Below are positions 24,419-37,504 of a DNA stretch of 64,000 nt, piece by piece. The notes beneath the pieces were generated by a model, which was not told the DNA's origin, made no database searches, and saw only the letters and a list, made by a program, of their open reading frames with translations. Made by a program: the position numbers and the translations under genes. This DNA comes from Lepiota brunneoincarnata (lineage: Eukaryota; Basidiomycota; Agaricomycetes; Agaricales; Agaricaceae): positions 620,001 through 684,000 of the forward strand of contig JAEBUN010000024.1 in the NCBI GenBank assembly GCA_023014365.1, written 5' to 3'. How positions within the stretch are numbered: position 1 is the first letter of the stretch; the number at the start of each line of letters is the position of its first letter.

Positions 24419-26532
24419 TAAATCTCCATTTCCACGTAATACCTCTGCGTATGCACTATCGAATACATATTCTCATTTCCGGAGATTGGAGTTTATTGTT
24501 GGTACCTGGCGTGTAGGAATATGTTGAATGTAACAGACATGTTTTCTTTCTGAACAATTTGTTTCATTGTTAAATGTTATTTCCAAGTGTGTTAGTATCA
24601 GTAAGTGGAGCTATGAACAAGAAACGTGTGCACTTTGATGCCGGTACAAAAACGCTTTCCCAGCCGAATTAAACGCGTACACCCTCCTGTCCATCTCAAC
24701 CTCGTTGTCGGAGAGGAAGAAGTAGCAGTATGCAGCGTCCTGAAGACCATCCCGCTGTTCCGTTTAGGACCCTCGAGTACTAGAGCTGGTCGACAAGTTA
24801 CTCGCGAGCCCATAATCGCCGGACCACGAGCTGTGGACTTCCGGAGCTGCCAGGCCACGTCAGTCGCTGCTAAAACTGGTGCACCAACTGAAGTCTCATA
24901 TTTTGGGCCTCAAGACTTGCTAAATCTCATCACAGCTGTGCTCTGGCAACTCCTCCCCTCCCTTGCCTAGAACTACCCCCGCGGCCCCGCGCCCTCTCCA
25001 GCCGGCTCTTTTTCTCCTTCTACCGCGAAATCACTGTTTGCCATGTCATCGATCCTTATTTTGGCGATGATTAACCAGAAAATCTTAACATGTCCCTCGA
25101 TATACCAGACAGATTTGTCAAGGTCGGCAAATGTCCTACCTCCTGGGTTAAGTGCCTCAGTGTTCATCGGGCCTACAAACAAGGTGAGTTCCTCAGTCTC
25201 ATGACAAGCATATTCGATACCACTCGTTCCGAAATCATGGCTCTCCCTGAGTTGAATAGATCTAAAAACCCTAGTCTACGCACAGACATGGTCGCATGCA
25301 TCCCCCCTGTTCACACCAACCTCCAGCCTCTCCGGCCTCACTAGCGTCCATTTGATACTTGCGATACATTCATTCACGTCTGTGTACAACCCCAAGCTCC
25401 GAGCAAATGGGTACACTGACGAATTCGAACTTCCCCTCTCCCACCACCCACAACTCTTGCACTCTGATTTTGTAGTGATGGGAATCAGGCATACCATCTT
25501 TGCACATATTGTTCATGGTGTGCGCAGAATAAGTGGTCGGTTGGAAGTCTCGCACTGCATGAGATACCGGAAGAGCTGGATCAAGTCACAGTGGTGCTCG
25601 GCAGTAATGAACCTATCAAGAGGGAACATACATTTCCCATTCTTGTTGGTTGGTCGGCCCCAGCTAGTCGCCTCGCCACCAATTTTACAATTTCAAGTAT
25701 GGATAAACCTGTAGTGTATCTTACTTGCGGTTGACAACAACAGTACCTGTCGCCGCGCCCACAAGAACACAACCACGTCCTTCACTTGTACCAGCCACAC
25801 CTCATGCAGAAGGTCCAAGTCAACAGAGATGAGATCCGGGCAGCTGTCCATGGTATCTCCTTGCCCGCCCTTGCTGATACGCCTCGGGGTGCCAGGTATT
25901 GAGACTGGTTGTGCGAGGTGTGGGTGTAGGATTTTTGCTCTCAGTACGGGTGGAGGTGGCGCTCAGTTAGGATGTTTGTGGAGTCTACCGAAGGAGAATT
26001 GTTAATCTGATACATTGCACTTACGTATGTCCCTTGCGCTCCATCTTCATCCCGACACTGCACCAACAGCACACCACCCTCAGCTGTATGCGCGTGACGT
26101 GCTCAATCCCATTGTCCTCCCATGTGTCCGCCGATTCAATCCCACCGCCACCCAAAGCTTTCCCTGCTGGTCAACGTTGAGTGGGATCGAGTGAGGAAGA
26201 GGAGTCTCAGTACACACTTGCGCAGCCGTAGCCATCTTCTGGCGCTCATAATACCGCCGTCAGTCCACTCATGGGTGGTCTCCATCTTACATTCGCCCCC
26301 AAGCTGCACATCGTCCATTTCCTGCATAGTGGACTCCATTCCAAACACTACCGGCTGACATCGCATATATGTACACTACATCGTAACAAATGGAAAACGT
26401 CTGGTTTCTGGAACTGTCCATGACGCTATATTGTACACATACATGCCCGGGTACTAATTACAAACCCGGATGGGAACCTCTAGACATGGAGATATATCTG
26501 ATAGTATGGGCAGTCCTGAAATTAGACATGGC
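24419..26532. other. Spacer between NLR copies 1 and 2 with a duplicated coding fragment
   Basis: Between the convergent 3' ends of NLR 1 and NLR 2 lies a stretch (about 25259-25700) that is partly open on the plus strand and has a relative at 30720-30970. The stretch just beyond the NLR 2 stop (26375-26532) also resembles that beyond the NLR 3 stop (32860-32997), so flanks were duplicated with the genes. No complete gene is supported. Confidence 0.5.
25259..25700 (+). pseudogene. Unidentified duplicated coding fragment, copy A
   Basis: The frame contains ELPLSHHPQLLHSDF, then VVMGIRHTIFAHIVHG, and after a frame change SLALHEIPEELDQVTVVLG and NEPIKRE. The same order of words recurs at 30720-30970 (HHPQ, MGIAHTVLSRISHAVG, ILALYGILEELRRAIVVFDG). 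Conservation at the protein level in two diverged copies suggests a former gene. I do not recognise the family. A short upstream exon (SLDIPDRFVKVGK, 25090-25180) with a GTGAGT donor may belong to it. Confidence 0.35.
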
Positions 26533-29500
26533 TTATGATGGTGGTGGTACCTCCCTGCGCTGCCGAACCTGCTCTAGCAAACGCAAATCTGCAGCTTCAC
26601 CCCGTGGTGACTGGCATTGGCGGTGAAGAAGAGGAGCTCTGTTGAAATACTCCTCAGCTTTGTCTAGCTCGTCCCGTCGCAAATACACTTGTCCCAGCCC
26701 ACAGACCCCAAAGGACTCGCCAACCACATAGTGTGACTGGCGATGAAGCTTGATGACTTTCTCGAAAGATGCCTCGGCTTCATCTAGCTCGTCTAGTCGC
26801 AAATACACTTCTCCCAGACCCCGGAGACTCTCTGCCTCACCAATCACACAATGCGACTGGCAGTGAAGCTTGATGGCTTTCTCAAAAGATGACTTTGCTT
26901 CATCCAGCTTGCCCCATCGCAAATACACACGTCCCAGCCCCTGGATACCAACGGCCTCATCAGGTGTAAAATGCAACTGTCGAAAAAGCTCGATGGCCTT
27001 CATGAAAGATGACTCGGCTTCACCTAGCCTACCCCACCGAAAATACACATCTCCAAGGCACCGAACACCAATAGCCTCATCAACCACAGAACATGATTTG
27101 CGAGAAAGCTCGATGGCCTCCTCGAAAGATGACTTGGCTTCGTCTAGCCGGCCCTGTCGCAAGTACACTTTTCCCAGCTTTTGGAGGCCTTCGGCCCCAC
27201 CAAGCGCAGGATGTAACTGGCGATAAAGCTTGACAGCTTTCACGAAAGATGATTTGGCTTCGTCTGGTTTGTCCCACCGCAAATACACTTCTCCTAGCCC
27301 CCGGACACTATGTGCCTCACCGGACACACAATGTGACCAGCGATAAAGTTTGATGGCTTTTTCGAAAGATGATTTGGCTTTATCTAGCTCGCTCCGTCGC
27401 AAATACACCCGTCCCAGGTCCCGAACACTGTCCGCCTCATCTTGCACGGAACGTGGCTTATGACGAAGCTTGATAGCTTTCATGAATGATGACTTGGCCT
27501 TGGCTAGCCTATCCAATTGCAAGTGCACCTCTCCCGGGGCCTGGACACCATTAGCCTCACCACACGCGGAACGCGACCGGCGATGAAGCTCAATAGCTTT
27601 CTTGAAGGACAACTCGGCTTCATCGAGCATATTCTGGTACAGATACACAGTGCCCTAATGCTGAAATACATCGTGCGTGTGAATTCAATGACCCAACTGT
27701 CTTTTGTGTTGCCAGGTCTATGAGCTCCTCGGTGGGATTGCCGATGCATAAGGACCAGTGGGTATAGATGATAAAAGCAGTGATGACCTTCTTCTCCACT
27801 CTGTCTTTGTTAAACACCCCGGCAAAGACAGAGCGTAAATTGATAAGTTCCGGTGGAATTATTCTGTGGCCGACAGGATCGGAACATTTGGTGAAACGAC
27901 TCATAATTCCAGTGTAGAAGGCGGCTAAGCAGTCATCGAGGGGGTGGTCTACCTCCAGCTTCATCCCAAACTCCCGGATCGGCACAAGCATTCGATATCT
28001 GGTGTGTCCCTCTGCTCCATCAAGATAGATAAGTGAAACCCGTTGCAGGGTTACCAATATCTTCTGAAGATGGATGGTTGCTGGTAAGTGGCTTTGCAGT
28101 TCATCGATAGCCTCCTGTCGGCACGGGAGCCCATCTGGAAGGCTCGATAGCATGGAAAAAATCCGAATCGCGTTTGGATCTGCCTGCATACGTGGACAGT
28201 ACACAGACAAGTAAATGGAAGCATCGAGATTGAACAAGCGGTCTTTGCTTCCCGTCCCTATGGCGTCCGTCCCTGTCTGCTTCCACCGGGCCCACAAGGA
28301 CTCAGGGCCCTCGTTCCCCTCTTGTAGTTGAGCAATGATGAGTTTAAGGGCGAGGGGTACACCATTGGCAGCGTGGAGCAACTTTTCGGTGAACTCATCT
28401 GTTGGCATACTAGACTCCTGAAATATCAATCTCGAGTCAACGTCGTGCAGCTTTTCCAAGGGTGGGAGCAATGGCTTCGACCAAGAGACTCCAGACGGGC
28501 GCTGTGTACCTCGCACGGTCATAAGGATGGCACATTCAGGTAGATGGTCAAGGTGAGACAAGAAATCCTCCACATCCCGTCGGATTGCCTCGTCCTCCCA
28601 AATAGTTTCAAAGTTGTCCAAGCATAGGACGCTGCCTGCACCAAGCGCAGAGAGGACGGTGTTGATCAAATGTTCATTGCGTTCAGTAAGCGAGATGCAC
28701 AGGGCATTGGCAACTTCCGAAACCAGACCAGATAGGGATGTAACCTGCCTCGCAGGAGATAAAGTACCGTGAAGGATATCGTTCGATCACTGCATGATCA
28801 TGTAGGACGGTGAGAGCGAGTGTCGTTTTCCCCATCCCGCCTGCCCCCAGGATCGCGACTCGCGGGCATATATGATTGAGGAGTGTTTGAACGATCTTGG
28901 ACTTTTCTTCATCTCTCCCGATCATATAATCAGGATATGGAATAGGCTTATAAAGGACACTGGGTAGAATGGGTAGCTGTGAGCGCCTTGGTTGCAGATA
29001 GGACGGGGCTATTGTACCTAACAAGGCCTGAAGGTGCCTGAGCGGGTTGCTGTGAGTTTACAACGGGGAGCTTGAGCAGAAGATCAGTCTGGACGTTGAG
29101 TAATAGATTGGTCTATAGAGCTGGGGTGAGAGCAGGCGATCGAAATACAGATTCGGGACGCACAACAAAATCCGTGTTGAAATCATCCACCAGGCGGTCG
29201 TACTTGGCCAGAGTCTCGATCCTCGAGTTCCGATTTATAAAATGGTCGAATTTAGCTTGCACGCCCTTTGGAATTTTTGTGTTGACTGCAGCGAGAATTT
29301 GGCGAAGGAGACTGAGTGGGCGGGTGAGTTAGTTAATGGGAGAAAAACTTAGATGTCACACCAATTGTACTCTCCCAATTTTTTCTCCGTGTCTTTCAAC
29401 CGGTGCCCATTTGGTGATGCAGCGATTTGGAGCAGGCCATCAAGGATGATCTTTGACCTACGCAATATCTTATCGATGAGCTCCTGAGCCCGATCCTTTT

Positions 29501-29790
29501 CGGTTTGGATTTCCTGTTGTGCGGTCAGATGGGGTAACTTCCAAATTTCCAGCAAGGTTGCGTACTTCTCTGATCTTGATGATTTGGAGTAAAACTCCTG
29601 TTAGAGCCTTTACATACGGAATGTCCCTGAGCAGTTCCCCGACTTCCTTTGCGATTTTTGACACGGTTTCGGCCAGGTTGGTTGTAGTAGAGACGATGTA
29701 TTCTGAGTTTGTTATTGCGAGTGGATTGACGGCACTTTGAGATGCCACAATGCCAGGCACGGTGGGTAATCCATGAGCGATTGCAGCCAT
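26533..29790 (-). CDS. NLR-like STAND protein 2: helical domain, NB-ARC, 9 TPRs (two frameshifts)
   Basis: Exons 29790-29566, 29513-29362, 29311-29164, a short linker exon near 29070-29020, and a last exon from about 28978 repeat the structure of NLR 1 exactly, including exon lengths of 152 and 148 nt. The N-terminal helices carry LAETVSKIAKEVGELLRDI. NB-ARC has MIGRDEEK, GAGGMGKTTLA, SVLCLDNFETIWEDEAIRRD and GVPLALKLI. The TPR part has nine 40-residue repeats, more diverged from each other than in NLR 1. Two extra bases break the frame: a G in the pair at 28744-28745 (after SCEA) and one in the run at 27653-27655 (between CISAL and the first TPR). Apart from these, every conserved NB-ARC motif is intact, so it could be functional if the extra bases are sequencing errors. 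Confidence 0.75.
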
Positions 29791-30719
29791 TGTTGCGCCT
29801 CGTAAGTCGTTAGTTTGGATTGGGGGTGTCGCTCCGGTCTTTAGACGGGTTATAGCTGTGTCCTTTTCACAGCATTTGACATGCAGAGCCCACGTACACT
29901 CACTTTCTGATGAAAGCTAACAATATCGCTTCATGCTCTCATGTCCCTCATATGATTGGCGCTCACCAAGCCCCTCCAGGCTGGGTCAGATGGCGGTCTG
30001 TGCTCTATGACTCACCAAGCAGGCTCTGGTCATCACCTCATGTTTCTCCAGTCTACGGCAAGAATGGAACGAGAGGTGGAGGGTGTGCAGCTCGAACTGG
30101 ATCAAGAAGACCGCGCAAAGTTTGGGTGCTTTGGCTGTGCCTCTGAGGATCCCCACTGTTCCCTCATGTGCTTGCACCGGAGGAGCCTGGGATGCGGGAC
30201 AATAATTTTGCGGTGCGAAGGGAGAAAGCTGGTCTGGGCTGGATGGAGGAAAAGCTGAATGTGTTTCCGGCATATGGCGAGTTGAAATAGAGCGTCAAGG
30301 TAGAGTCAAAGCGGGAGCTGAAACTAGAGAGGACAGATGTTAGCGCGAGGCGGCTGGGAATAGTGATGGGCCATGGTTGAGATCGCAGTCGAATTGTCAG
30401 TGGGTGAGCCGTTAGGGATGGAAAACCTCTGTCCTGGGCTTGGTGCTGTCGGGCCGTGTCAATCGTCACCCTCCTTTGTCGTCGTTGTTGGGCGCAAGTC
30501 ACGCCTGCGCAGCATGAACAACCGATGGTTCAAAACCCCAGGCTCTAAAAGAAGCCTTCGCTTCGCCTGTGTACCGCTGAGGTTACAGAATGGGGGAAGC
30601 TACTTCGACACTTGTAGCATATCATCGTCGCGTCTTTCCGCAATTTCACGGTAGGAGCACAGGATTATGATGAGGACGTGGACATGTTTGAATCACCGCT
30701 GTGTCCAACAACCACGCAT

Positions 30720-30970
30720 TCACACAACTTTCCCCTCTTCCATCATCCACAACCCTGCACACCTTGATTTTGCGGAATGGGAATCGCTCATACCGTCCTC
30801 AGCCGCATCTCTCATGCTGTCGGTAACGTCGGTGGGCCGTTGGAAATTCTCGCACTGTATGGGATACTGGAGGAGCTACGTAGAGCCATAGTGGTGTTTG
30901 ACGGTGGCGATACTTTCAATAGGGAACTATCTCCTTTGACTCAACTCGTTCCGATTCTTGCTGGTTAGTC
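30720..30970 (+). pseudogene. Unidentified duplicated coding fragment, copy B
   Basis: A shorter relative of the fragment at 25259-25700. It carries MGIAHTVLSRISHAVG, ILALYGILEELRRAIVVFDG and a terminal LVPILAG before a TAG. One in-frame stop (TGA, in TP-stop-FCG) separates it from the HHPQ part. Product unknown. Confidence 0.35.
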
Positions 30971-31245
30971 ATACGACAAATAAAAAATACCACCCAATGG
31001 CAGGCCCATAGGAACACTACACGAGGCCCTCTAGTGTACTAGACCATTATATACTCTCCAGGCGGAACGACCAAAATTCAGAGACTTGGTTTGGGCAGCT
31101 GTTTGTAACCTACTCGCGTCATTTTCTTGGGCTAACGGACCTCAGGGTGCCAGGTGTCCAGATCGGTTGCTTGTTGTGGATGTGGATTCTCTGCTCTCAA
31201 CGTGGGTGGAGATGGGCGTCGAGTTGAAGTGCTTGTAGAGTGTCT

Positions 31246-31253
31246 GCTGAAGT
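31246..31253. other. Left target-site duplication of the hAT element (GCTGAAGT)
   Basis: The identical 8 bases GCTGAAGT recur at 32265-32272, immediately after the right terminal repeat. Eight bp is the hAT superfamily target-site length. Confidence 0.9.
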
Positions 31254-32264
31254 TAGTGATGTAACGGCCCGGCTCGGCCTGAAAGCCGTGGCTTTGGCCC
31301 GGCTTTGGGGGGCTCAGGCTTTGCAAACCTCAAGCCTAGGCCGCCTATGACGGCTTCCAACGGCTTAGGCTCGGCTCAGGCCCAAGCCGTGGCTTTTGAG
31401 TCACTTATAAATGAATTAGATAGAAGTAGGCGACGGCTGTACTACCCTTCGTTGTCATATAGATCCTCATCCTCTGCAAGTAGTTGATCCCAAGTAAACC
31501 CCTCATCGACAGCACTTGCATCTGTTGCAAGCTCAAGGTCCATCTCTTCAAGGTCTTCCTCCTCCTCTGTAGCTACGATGACCTTGCGAAAGATGAGATT
31601 GTTGTGGTACATACACTTTAAGCACTGTAACGCTTCGACAATATCTCCTTTGAGGCGATTACGCCGCTTGCTCAGGGTGATTCCAGCAGAAGAAAAAGCA
31701 CGTTCACTTGACACTGATGATGCCATGATTGCAAGGTAATCACGCGCGAGCGATGCACCAGTTGGGTAACGAGGTGCACTGATTCCAGGGGTTCGAGGTC
31801 AGGAGGAATCACAGGGGTGTTTAATATTGCCGTTGGTATTGCCGTTGGTTCCTGTGCCTCGATGTTCACATGCGCCGTCTTCTGTGCTTGGGCCTGTGCG
31901 ATAATTTCGCGATGGGAAGATATTGCTGGCTTGGCAATGTTGGAAGGAGCAGTAAGTCGACTGGAAGGATTTATTTGGCGCCTACCGTGAGGTCGGTCGG
32001 CGCCCATGATAATCGTTGTGATCAGTGATAAGGTTGATACTATTTTTAGTTGTACACAACAAAACTGGACAAAACTGTACAGTTCATGATCGCAAACGTC
32101 CGAAGTACAAGAAGCCGCGGCTCAGGCCACGGCTTTAGGCTTTGGAAATGTCAAGCCTGAGCCGCAAGCCGTCCAAAGCCCCCTGGACGGCTTGATGGGG
32201 CTCAGCCTATTCAGGCTCGGCCTCGGCCGGCTCGCGGCTTTGAGCCGAGCCGTACACATCACTA
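31254..32264 (-). mobile_element. hAT transposon, internally deleted (1,011 bp)
   Basis: Terminal inverted repeats start TAGTGATGT at both ends (right end read on the minus strand: TAGTGATGTGTACGGCTCGG). The subterminal 150 bp at each end are packed with AAGCC/GGCTT motifs, as in hAT transposase-binding regions. A perfect 8-bp target duplication flanks it. Inside are remnants of a minus-strand transposase: an N-terminal frame (MGADRPHGRRQ, 32007) and the C-terminal dimerisation domain (31442-31775). The catalytic core is absent, so it depends on a transposase from elsewhere. Confidence 0.9.
31442..31775 (-). pseudogene. hAT transposase C-terminal dimerisation (hATC) fragment
   Basis: The frame reads PTGASLARDYLAIM, then SSVSSERAFSSAG, LSKRRNRLKGDIVEAL and LKCMYHN. 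This is the hATC signature. An acidic tail (EEEEDLEEMDLE) and a stop near 31442 follow. The N-terminal half and the DDE catalytic residues are missing. Confidence 0.85.
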
Positions 32265-32997
32265 GCTGAAGTAGATTGGGGCAACGAGACTCGAAGTTGA
32301 ACTTTCTGAGCTGCCTCTTGTGAGTTCCTTCCCCCTGTTGCTTTCCCACTATTGTTAACACGCTATATAACGCCCAATTTTACATACTTCCAGTCCCTTT
32401 CATTCTCCTACCTTTAGTTCGACACCGCACACAAGGCACAATATTCCACGCACATCTCCAATCCCATCTTCACTGCACATCCATCGATTCAATCTCTCCA
32501 CCACCGACCGACATACTCGCACCCTGTGTATCACGGAGCCCGGCGAAACATGATTAATGATATCGCCCCATTCCTCTCTTCCCAACCTCCGCCTACGCAG
32601 TTTCCTCACCGGTCGACTTTGATTGGGTTCAAACGCAAATTAGGAATTCCACCGTTGGACGCGATAAACGCTTGCACGATACCACCATCCAATAGTGCTC
32701 ACAATAGCGGTCAGCCCGCTCTTGGGTGGTCACGGTGTCCGCCATACAACGCATGCATCACAGATTTGTTGACGTTGGCTTGTCGATGGGCTTCCCTTCC
32801 CTCGCACTTCACTTGCCGAAATTGTCTGTATATATATTTGAATTTCTTTGAGGCTACATGGTGACGATGAAAGAAAAGAAAGAAGTCATCTTCTGAAATT
32901 TTTTGCGATGTTATACATGTTTGGTACTAACAATAAACCTGGATCTTTAGAGTGGAATATATCTGAGAGTTCGGATGGTGTAAAAAATGGAAATTGC
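32265..32997. other. Spacer downstream of NLR 3
   Basis: It begins with the right target duplication of the hAT element. The last 130 bases resemble the 3' flank of NLR 2. I see no supported gene. Confidence 0.45.
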
Positions 32998-35900
32998 TTA
33001 TGCTGATGGAGGCATTTCCCTGCGCTTCCAAACCCGTTTGAGCAAACGCAGATCCCCGGTTTCGCCCCGGGATGACCAGCATTGGCAATGAAGAAGAAGT
33101 GCCTGGCTCAAATATTGTTCAGCTTCATCTAGCTTGTGTCGCCGCAAATACACCTTCCCCAGCTTTTGGAGATCATTGGCCTCACCAAGCATGGTGTGTG
33201 ACTGACGATGGAGCTCCATGGCTTTCATGAAAAGCAACTCGGCGTCGTCCAGCTTATCCCGTCGCAAGTACACTTCTCCCAGCTTCTGGACATCGTTGGC
33301 CTCTCCAAACACGGATTTCGACTGTTGGTGAAGCTCGATAGCTTTCATGAAAGATGATTCGGCTTCATCCAACTTGCGGCGTCGCAAAAACACTTTCCCC
33401 AGATTCTGGATGTCATCAGCCTCACCGAGCACGGAGTGTGACAGACGATGGAGGCCGATGGCCTTCGTGAAAGATGACTCGGCTTCCTCAAGTTTATCCC
33501 ATCGCAAATACACCTCTCCCAGCTTCTGGACGTCATTGGCTTCACCAAACACGGCGTGTGATTGGTGGTGGAGCTCGATGGCTCTCAGGAAAGATGATTC
33601 GGCTTCATCTAGCTTATGGCGTCGCAGATACACTTTCCCCAAGTTCTGGACATCGTTGGCTTCACCGAGCACAGCATGAGACTGGCGATGAAGCTCGATG
33701 GCCTTCGTGAAAGACGACTCGGCCTCCTCTAGTTTATCCCCGCCGCAAATACACTTCTCCTAGCTTTTGAATACCGTTGGCCTCACCAAGCACGGAATGC
33801 AACTGGCGATAAAGCTCGATGGCCTTCATGAAAGATGACTCGGCTTCTTCTAGCTTGTCCCGTCGCAAATACACTTCCCCCAGGTACTGGACACCATTGG
33901 CCTCACCAAGCACAGAATGTGACTGGCGGTGAAGCTCGATGGCCCGAGTGAAAGACGACTCGGCTTCACCCAACTTATCCTGTCGCAACTCCACTTCTCC
34001 TAGCATATGTACATCGTTGGCCTCACCCAGTACGTCATGCGATTGGCGATGAAGCTTGATGGCTTCCGCCAAAGATGATTCGGCGTCATCCAGCTTATGC
34101 CGTCGCAAATACACCTGTGCCAATGCCGAAATACACTGTGCATGTGAGCCTGACGTTCGAACCGTTTTCTGTTTCGCCAGGTCTATGAGCTCTTCGGTGG
34201 GATTGCCGGTAAATAGAGACCAGTGAGTATAATGGATGGAAGCATTGACGATCGTTTCGTCCACCCTGCCTCTGTTGAGCACCTTAATGAAGACTGAGTG
34301 CATATTGAGGAGTTCCAGTGGGATCACCCCATGGCTGGCAGGGTCCGTGTAGTCGGCGAAACGATTCATCATCTCGGTGTAGAAGGCGACTAGGCAATCA
34401 TCAAGGGGAGGTTCCATCTGCAGCTTCATCCCAAATTCCCGGATCGGCACAAGCATTCGATATCTAAGGCGTCCCTTGGTCCTATCGACGTAAACCAGTG
34501 AAACTAGTCGTAGGGTCTCCAAGATCTCGTGAAGGTGGATAGTTCCTGACAAGTGATTTTGCAGCTTGTCAATGGCCGCCTGTCGACATGAAAACCCATC
34601 TGGAAGGCTCGACAGCATGGCAAAGATCCGAATTGTGTTTGGATCTACTTGCATTCGTGGACTATACACAGATAGGTGAATGGAGGCATCGAGATTGGAT
34701 AAGCGATGTTTGCTGCCTGTCTTTATGGCACTTGTTTGTATCTGCTGCCACCGGGCCCACAAGGATTCGGACCTCTCATTCCCGTCTCGTAACTGAGCGA
34801 TGATGAGTTTGATAGCCAAAGGTATTCCGTTCGCAACTTGAAGTAAGTTGTTGGTGAATTCGTCCACCGGCATACTAGTCTTCTCAAACATCAACCTCGA
34901 ATCAACGTCCCGCAGATTCTCTAATGGTGGGAGCAACGGCTCTGACCACGAAACTCCAGACGGGCGCTGCGCACCTCGCATGGTCATGATGATAGCGCAT
35001 CCGGGTAAATGATCAAGGTGAGATAAGAACTCCTCCACATCTCGTCGGATTGCCTCATCCTCCCAAATAGTCTCGAAGTTGTCCAAGCATAGGATGCTGC
35101 CCTCGCAAAACCAAGAGAGGATTGTGTCGATCAAATGTTCATTACGTTTGGCAAGTGGGATGCGTAAGGCATTGGCAATCTCCCAAATCAATCCGGATAG
35201 GGATGTAACCGCCTCACAGGAGACAAAGTGTCGCGAGGGGTATCGCTCGATCACTGAACGGTCATATAGGGCGGCGAGAGCAAGCGTTGTTTTCCCTATT
35301 CCACCTGCTCCCAGGATTGCGACCCGCGGTAACGTGTGGTTAAGCAATGTTTCGATGACCTTGGACTTTTCTTCGTCTCTCCCGATCATCTGATCAGGAC
35401 GTGGAATGGGTTTATAGAGAACACTGGATAGAGGGGGCAACTATCAGGGGCTAGCTAAAGATAGGATGATGTTATTATACCTGGCAGGGCCTGAGGGCGT
35501 CTGAGTGGATTGGAGTGGATGAACGACATGGAGCTTGAGTAGAACATTGGTCTGTGGGGTTGATATGAGAGTAAATAATAGAAACACAGGTTCCGAGCAT
35601 ACAATGAAATCCATATTGAAGTCATCAACAAGACGATCGTACTTGGTCAGAGTCTCGATCCTTGTCTTCCGATTTAAATATTGATCAAACTTGGCCCGTA
35701 TGCCTTTTGGAATGTTCGTCTCGAGTGCACCAAGAACTTGATGAAGGATACTGAGTAACGGATGAGCTATCACACACGCGGGGCATTTAAAAAGGTGGGA
35801 TGTTGCACCAGTTGTACTCTCCCAATTTATCCTCCGTATCCTTTAGCTGATCCCTGTGTGGTGATCGAGCGACTTCGAGCAGGCCATCTAGGATAACCTT

Positions 35901-36317
35901 TGACCTACGCAATATCTTATGGATGAGTTCCTGAGACCGATTCTTTTCGTTCTGTATGTCCTATTACGCAGTCAGATAGGCGAGCTTCATGTTTCCGACA
36001 AGATTGCACACCTCTCTGATCTCGATGATTTGGAGCAAAATTCCTGCAAACGCTTTCACATACGGCACATCCTTGAACAATTCGCCAACCTCCCTTGCGA
36101 TGCTTATTATGGTTTTATCCAGGTTAGCAGTGGCGGAGAGGGTGTCGGTTATGGGTGGATTGACAGTATCAGGAGGTGCAATGGGACCAGGGATGGGAAG
36201 TATTTCAGCTGGGCTTATAGCAGTAGGGACGATGCACCCGGGCTGCGTTATGGGTGGGTTGGTCGCATCTGGGGGTATAACAGGACCAGGCGTAGCAGGT
36301 AAACTACGAGCAACCAT
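32998..36317 (-). CDS. NLR-like STAND protein 3: helical domain, NB-ARC, 9 TPRs (one frameshift)
   Basis: Exon 1 (36317-36012) encodes a Pro-rich leader, longer than in copies 1 and 2, and the first helices (IAREVGELFKDVPYVKAF). Helical exons follow (SRIETL-type KTRIETLTKYDRLVDDF near 35640). The long last exon starts about 35440. NB-ARC is complete: MIGRDEEK, Walker A GAGGIGKTTLA, Walker B SILCLDNFETIW, IIMTMRG and GIPLAIKLI. It is continuous through the linker (MMNRFADYTDPASHG) into the TPRs. Nine 40-residue TPRs follow, with one extra C in the run 33738-33741 that shifts the frame inside the fourth (YLRRG then DKLEEAESSF). The final CQCWSSRGETGDLRLL matches the end of the other copies. This is the copy closest to intact; one base removed would give a complete reading frame. 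Confidence 0.8.
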
Positions 36318-37185
36318 GGTCGCTGAAGAGGCTTGTAAGCCGGTGTGTCAAGTGGCCCTGGGGGTTATCGTTTCAGTTAGGGAAGCTCGTCGTGCCCATC
36401 AATGTGTGCTGGTAGGACGTCTTCCCATGAGTCTTGCCACGGCCTTCATCCATCGACACAGCATGTTTCCAGGTCTACGACAGGTATCAGATCCTGTGGT
36501 GCGTCCAATGGAGAGTTGCACTATATATAAACACGGACTGCCCATTCCTCCCCCAGTTACCTCCACCATTCACCCCATGGACTGAGGAAGAATCAACATC
36601 GTCGGCACACCAAGCAACTCATCACAAGGCGGATACCGTCTATGTTGCGCCGTCCATGGCACCCAACCGCCTCCCAGTTTCCTTCCGTACCCTCTCGAAC
36701 TCGCGTTTCTTCTCCTCTGACCCACCATGCCAAGCGGAGAGATCCGACACCTGCAGAGATGGATTGATGGCATCGTCGTCATTATTATTGGAATATGGGC
36801 GAGGCGGGAATGAAAGTGAGACGCACTGGGGTCGATTTTGGGGTACTCAGTGGTGGTGGAGGATGGCTATGAGCGAAGCACATAAGATATTGAGTATTTG
36901 AAGTTCCCACGCTGGGGTATCTTTTAGCTGCAATATCATTGACCCGTACATGAACGTTGCTGGATCAAAGATGCCATCGTATCATCCTCGGTGTCTTCGC
37001 CATTACCACTGTCCCCGCTACTCTTGTCTAGCCTAATCTGCACTCAGTCCTCCTCCTCCCTTTTCCCCTTTGCTGCAGTAGGCACCAGCCCCCTCAATTG
37101 TTTATCCTCGAATGTGAATAATGAGGCCGGCCTGCAGACGAACATGGCGAGTGCTATAGAGGTGGGTTTTTGGCATTATTGGTAG
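36318..37185. other. Upstream region of NLR 3, no supported gene
   Basis: Contains short stretches such as GTCCATGGCAC, GCGGATACCG and a TATATAAACAC motif. Related stretches occur near 37700-37850 and 38020-38190, so this is a low-copy local repeat. No coding region is supported. Confidence 0.4.
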
Positions 37186-37504
37186 CTGGAGAATATCTTA
37201 TCGATGACTTCCCGAGACCGATCCTTTTCGGTTTGGATTTCCTGTTGTGCAGTCCGTGAGGGTAACCTCAAATGTTTCAATAAATTTCGGTGCTTCTCTA
37301 ATCCGAGTGATACGAAGTAAAACTCCTGCAACAGCCTTCACATACGACATGTCCTTGAGCATTTCGCCGGCCTCCTTCGCGGTGTTTGCTACCGTCTCAG
37401 CCAGGTTGCCAGCGGATGGAAGAACCCTTCCTGAGTGAATTGACAGCATCCAAGGGTGCAACAAGGCCAGGGATGATGGGCAGTCCATGAGCAATCATGG
37501 CCAT
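37186..37504 (-). pseudogene. NLR-like copy 4: N-terminal helical fragment only
   Basis: It starts MAMIAHGLPIIPGLVAP at 37504, matching the other copies. After a one-base frame change near 37425 it continues NLAETVANTAKEAGEML and VKAVAGVLLRITRIRE. The first intron would have GC (GCACCG) where the others have GT. The second exon (EIQTEKDRSREVIDKIF) breaks off near 37186. There is no NB-ARC or TPR. It is either a truncated duplicate or a stand-alone helical domain; decay is more likely. Confidence 0.65.

Larger units (their letters stand above)
29791..31253. other. Upstream region of NLR 2 and coding-fragment relic
   Basis: No complete gene is visible. It contains the promoter side of NLR 2 and, further on, fragment copy B (30720-30970). 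The left 8-bp target duplication of the hAT element is at 31246-31253. Confidence 0.45.
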